DNA of 64,000 nt from Acetobacteraceae bacterium. GTDB taxonomy: Bacteria > Pseudomonadota > Alphaproteobacteria > Acetobacterales > Acetobacteraceae. The notes beneath the pieces were generated by a model that was given only the letters and a program-made list of their open reading frames with translations, had not been told where the DNA came from and made no database searches. This document shows positions 63,691-64,000 of the stretch, in pieces. The stretch is taken from positions 1-64,000 of the forward strand of contig PLXO01000214.1 in NCBI GenBank assembly GCA_003151425.1, written 5' to 3'. Each line of letters begins with the position of its first letter. The stretch's first letter is position 1. A program made the translations under genes and the position numbers.

Positions 63691-64000
63691 GCCTGCCACC
63701 GGGCACTCGTCCTGGTGGTTGCCAGGTAGGGTTGGTGGCGGGACAGCAAGCCGGAGATGCCGGCCAGGGACCTATCCCCGGGCGGGTGGCGCAATTCGCG
63801 AATTTCGACAAAGACCCTATGGAACCCGGCACGGTGGGCTTGGTGGCAGGCCAGAACGCCGGGGGTGCCGACCAGGGATTTGCACCCGGGCGGGTAGCGC
63901 AATTCGCGAATCTCGACAAAGACCCTATGGAACGCCGCGCGGTGGGCTTGGCGGCAGCACGGGAGGCCGGAGTGCCAGCCAGGGACCTGCCCCCGGGGCG
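63684..64000 (+). CDS. Open frame with 36-residue tandem repeats, cut by the window edge
   Basis: The frame from ATG 63684 is open to the window end. It has repeats of 36 residues: GRVAQFANFDKDPMEPGTVG followed by LVAGQNAGGADQGFAP, then GRVAQFANLDKDPMERRAVG followed by LAAAREAGVPARDLPP. No known family is recalled. As the period (108 bp) is a multiple of three, minus-strand frames are also repeated and open, so coding on this strand is only likely. Confidence 0.4.
   Translation, partial: MLSLPPGTRPGGCQVGLVAGQQAGDAGQGPIPGRVAQFANFDKDPMEPGTVGLVAGQNAGGADQGFAPGRVAQFANLDKDPMERRAVGLAAAREAGVPARDLPPG
63722..64000. repeat. 108-bp tandem repeat at the window end
   Basis: GCGCAATTCGCGAAT(T/C)TCGA occurs at 63789 and 63897, giving a period of 108 bp. 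A third, partial unit runs off the window. Confidence 0.9.

Overview
The window is chromosomal DNA from a GC-rich alphaproteobacterium. LpxD and LolA point to a Gram-negative outer membrane, and CarD, heterotetrameric sarcosine oxidase, UvrC, MetK and many substrate-binding-protein transporters fit Rhodospirillales, most likely Acetobacteraceae. That placement is inferred from gene content and protein style; there is no rRNA gene. Genes are short-spaced and on both strands. Three families of intergenic repeats are scattered through the whole window.

Layout. 1-2.3 kb: YqgE/AlgH (cut by the window edge), a peroxiredoxin and an M20 amidohydrolase. 2.4-5.0 kb: a lower-GC accessory patch (two mini-proteins, a DUF2971 protein, a secreted protein) bracketed by inverted copies of a 40-bp repeat arm. 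5-10.8 kb: a cytochrome P450 divergent from a Cys-less thiolase-fold protein and its DUF35 partner, then a lone periplasmic binding protein and an amine oxidase. 11-13.2 kb: trmB, metK and tRNA-Ser(GGA). 13.3-17.0 kb: an accessory patch with an antitoxin beside a truncated PIN toxin, a proline-racemase-family enzyme, a DUF2934 protein and an ISL3 transposase remnant. 17.4-18.3 kb: MlaC-like protein and a small membrane protein. 18.6-27.4 kb: soxBDAG on the minus strand, divergent from a polar amino acid ABC transporter. Together they could import and oxidise sarcosine or a related N-methyl amino acid. 27.4-30.1 kb: AmmeMemoRadiSam genes (radical SAM enzyme divergent from a MEMO1-AMMECR1 fusion). 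30.3-33.3 kb: two LLM flavin/F420-type oxidoreductases and a GNAT enzyme. 33.5-37.5 kb: a 62-residue protein and a 1210-residue composite flavoprotein. 37.8-39 kb: CarD regulator, small protein and cold-shock protein. 39.8-42.9 kb: lpxD, a family 2 glycosyltransferase and proC. 43.1-50.2 kb: a catabolic and transport cluster (branched-chain-type binding protein, Asp/Glu racemase family, class II aldolase family, peptide-type binding protein with two permeases but no ATPase). 50.4-60.1 kb: cupin, metallophosphatase, lolA-SDR-folB, class IV aminotransferase, an HTH protein, uvrC and an MFS transporter. 60.2-64 kb: DUF433/DUF5615 toxin-antitoxin pair, a MITE-like element carrying a long hairpin, a histidine-rich protein, a class V aminotransferase fragment and, at the edge, an open frame with 36-codon tandem repeats.

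The least explained structure is a family of long hairpin elements with a similar GC-rich core but copy-specific arms. The arms are short-period repeats that stay complementary within a copy although they differ between copies. The second theme is in-frame 12- and 15-bp repeat expansions inside otherwise conserved genes (soxA, the composite flavoprotein, the SDR gene). All assignments come from reading the sequence; no database search was run.
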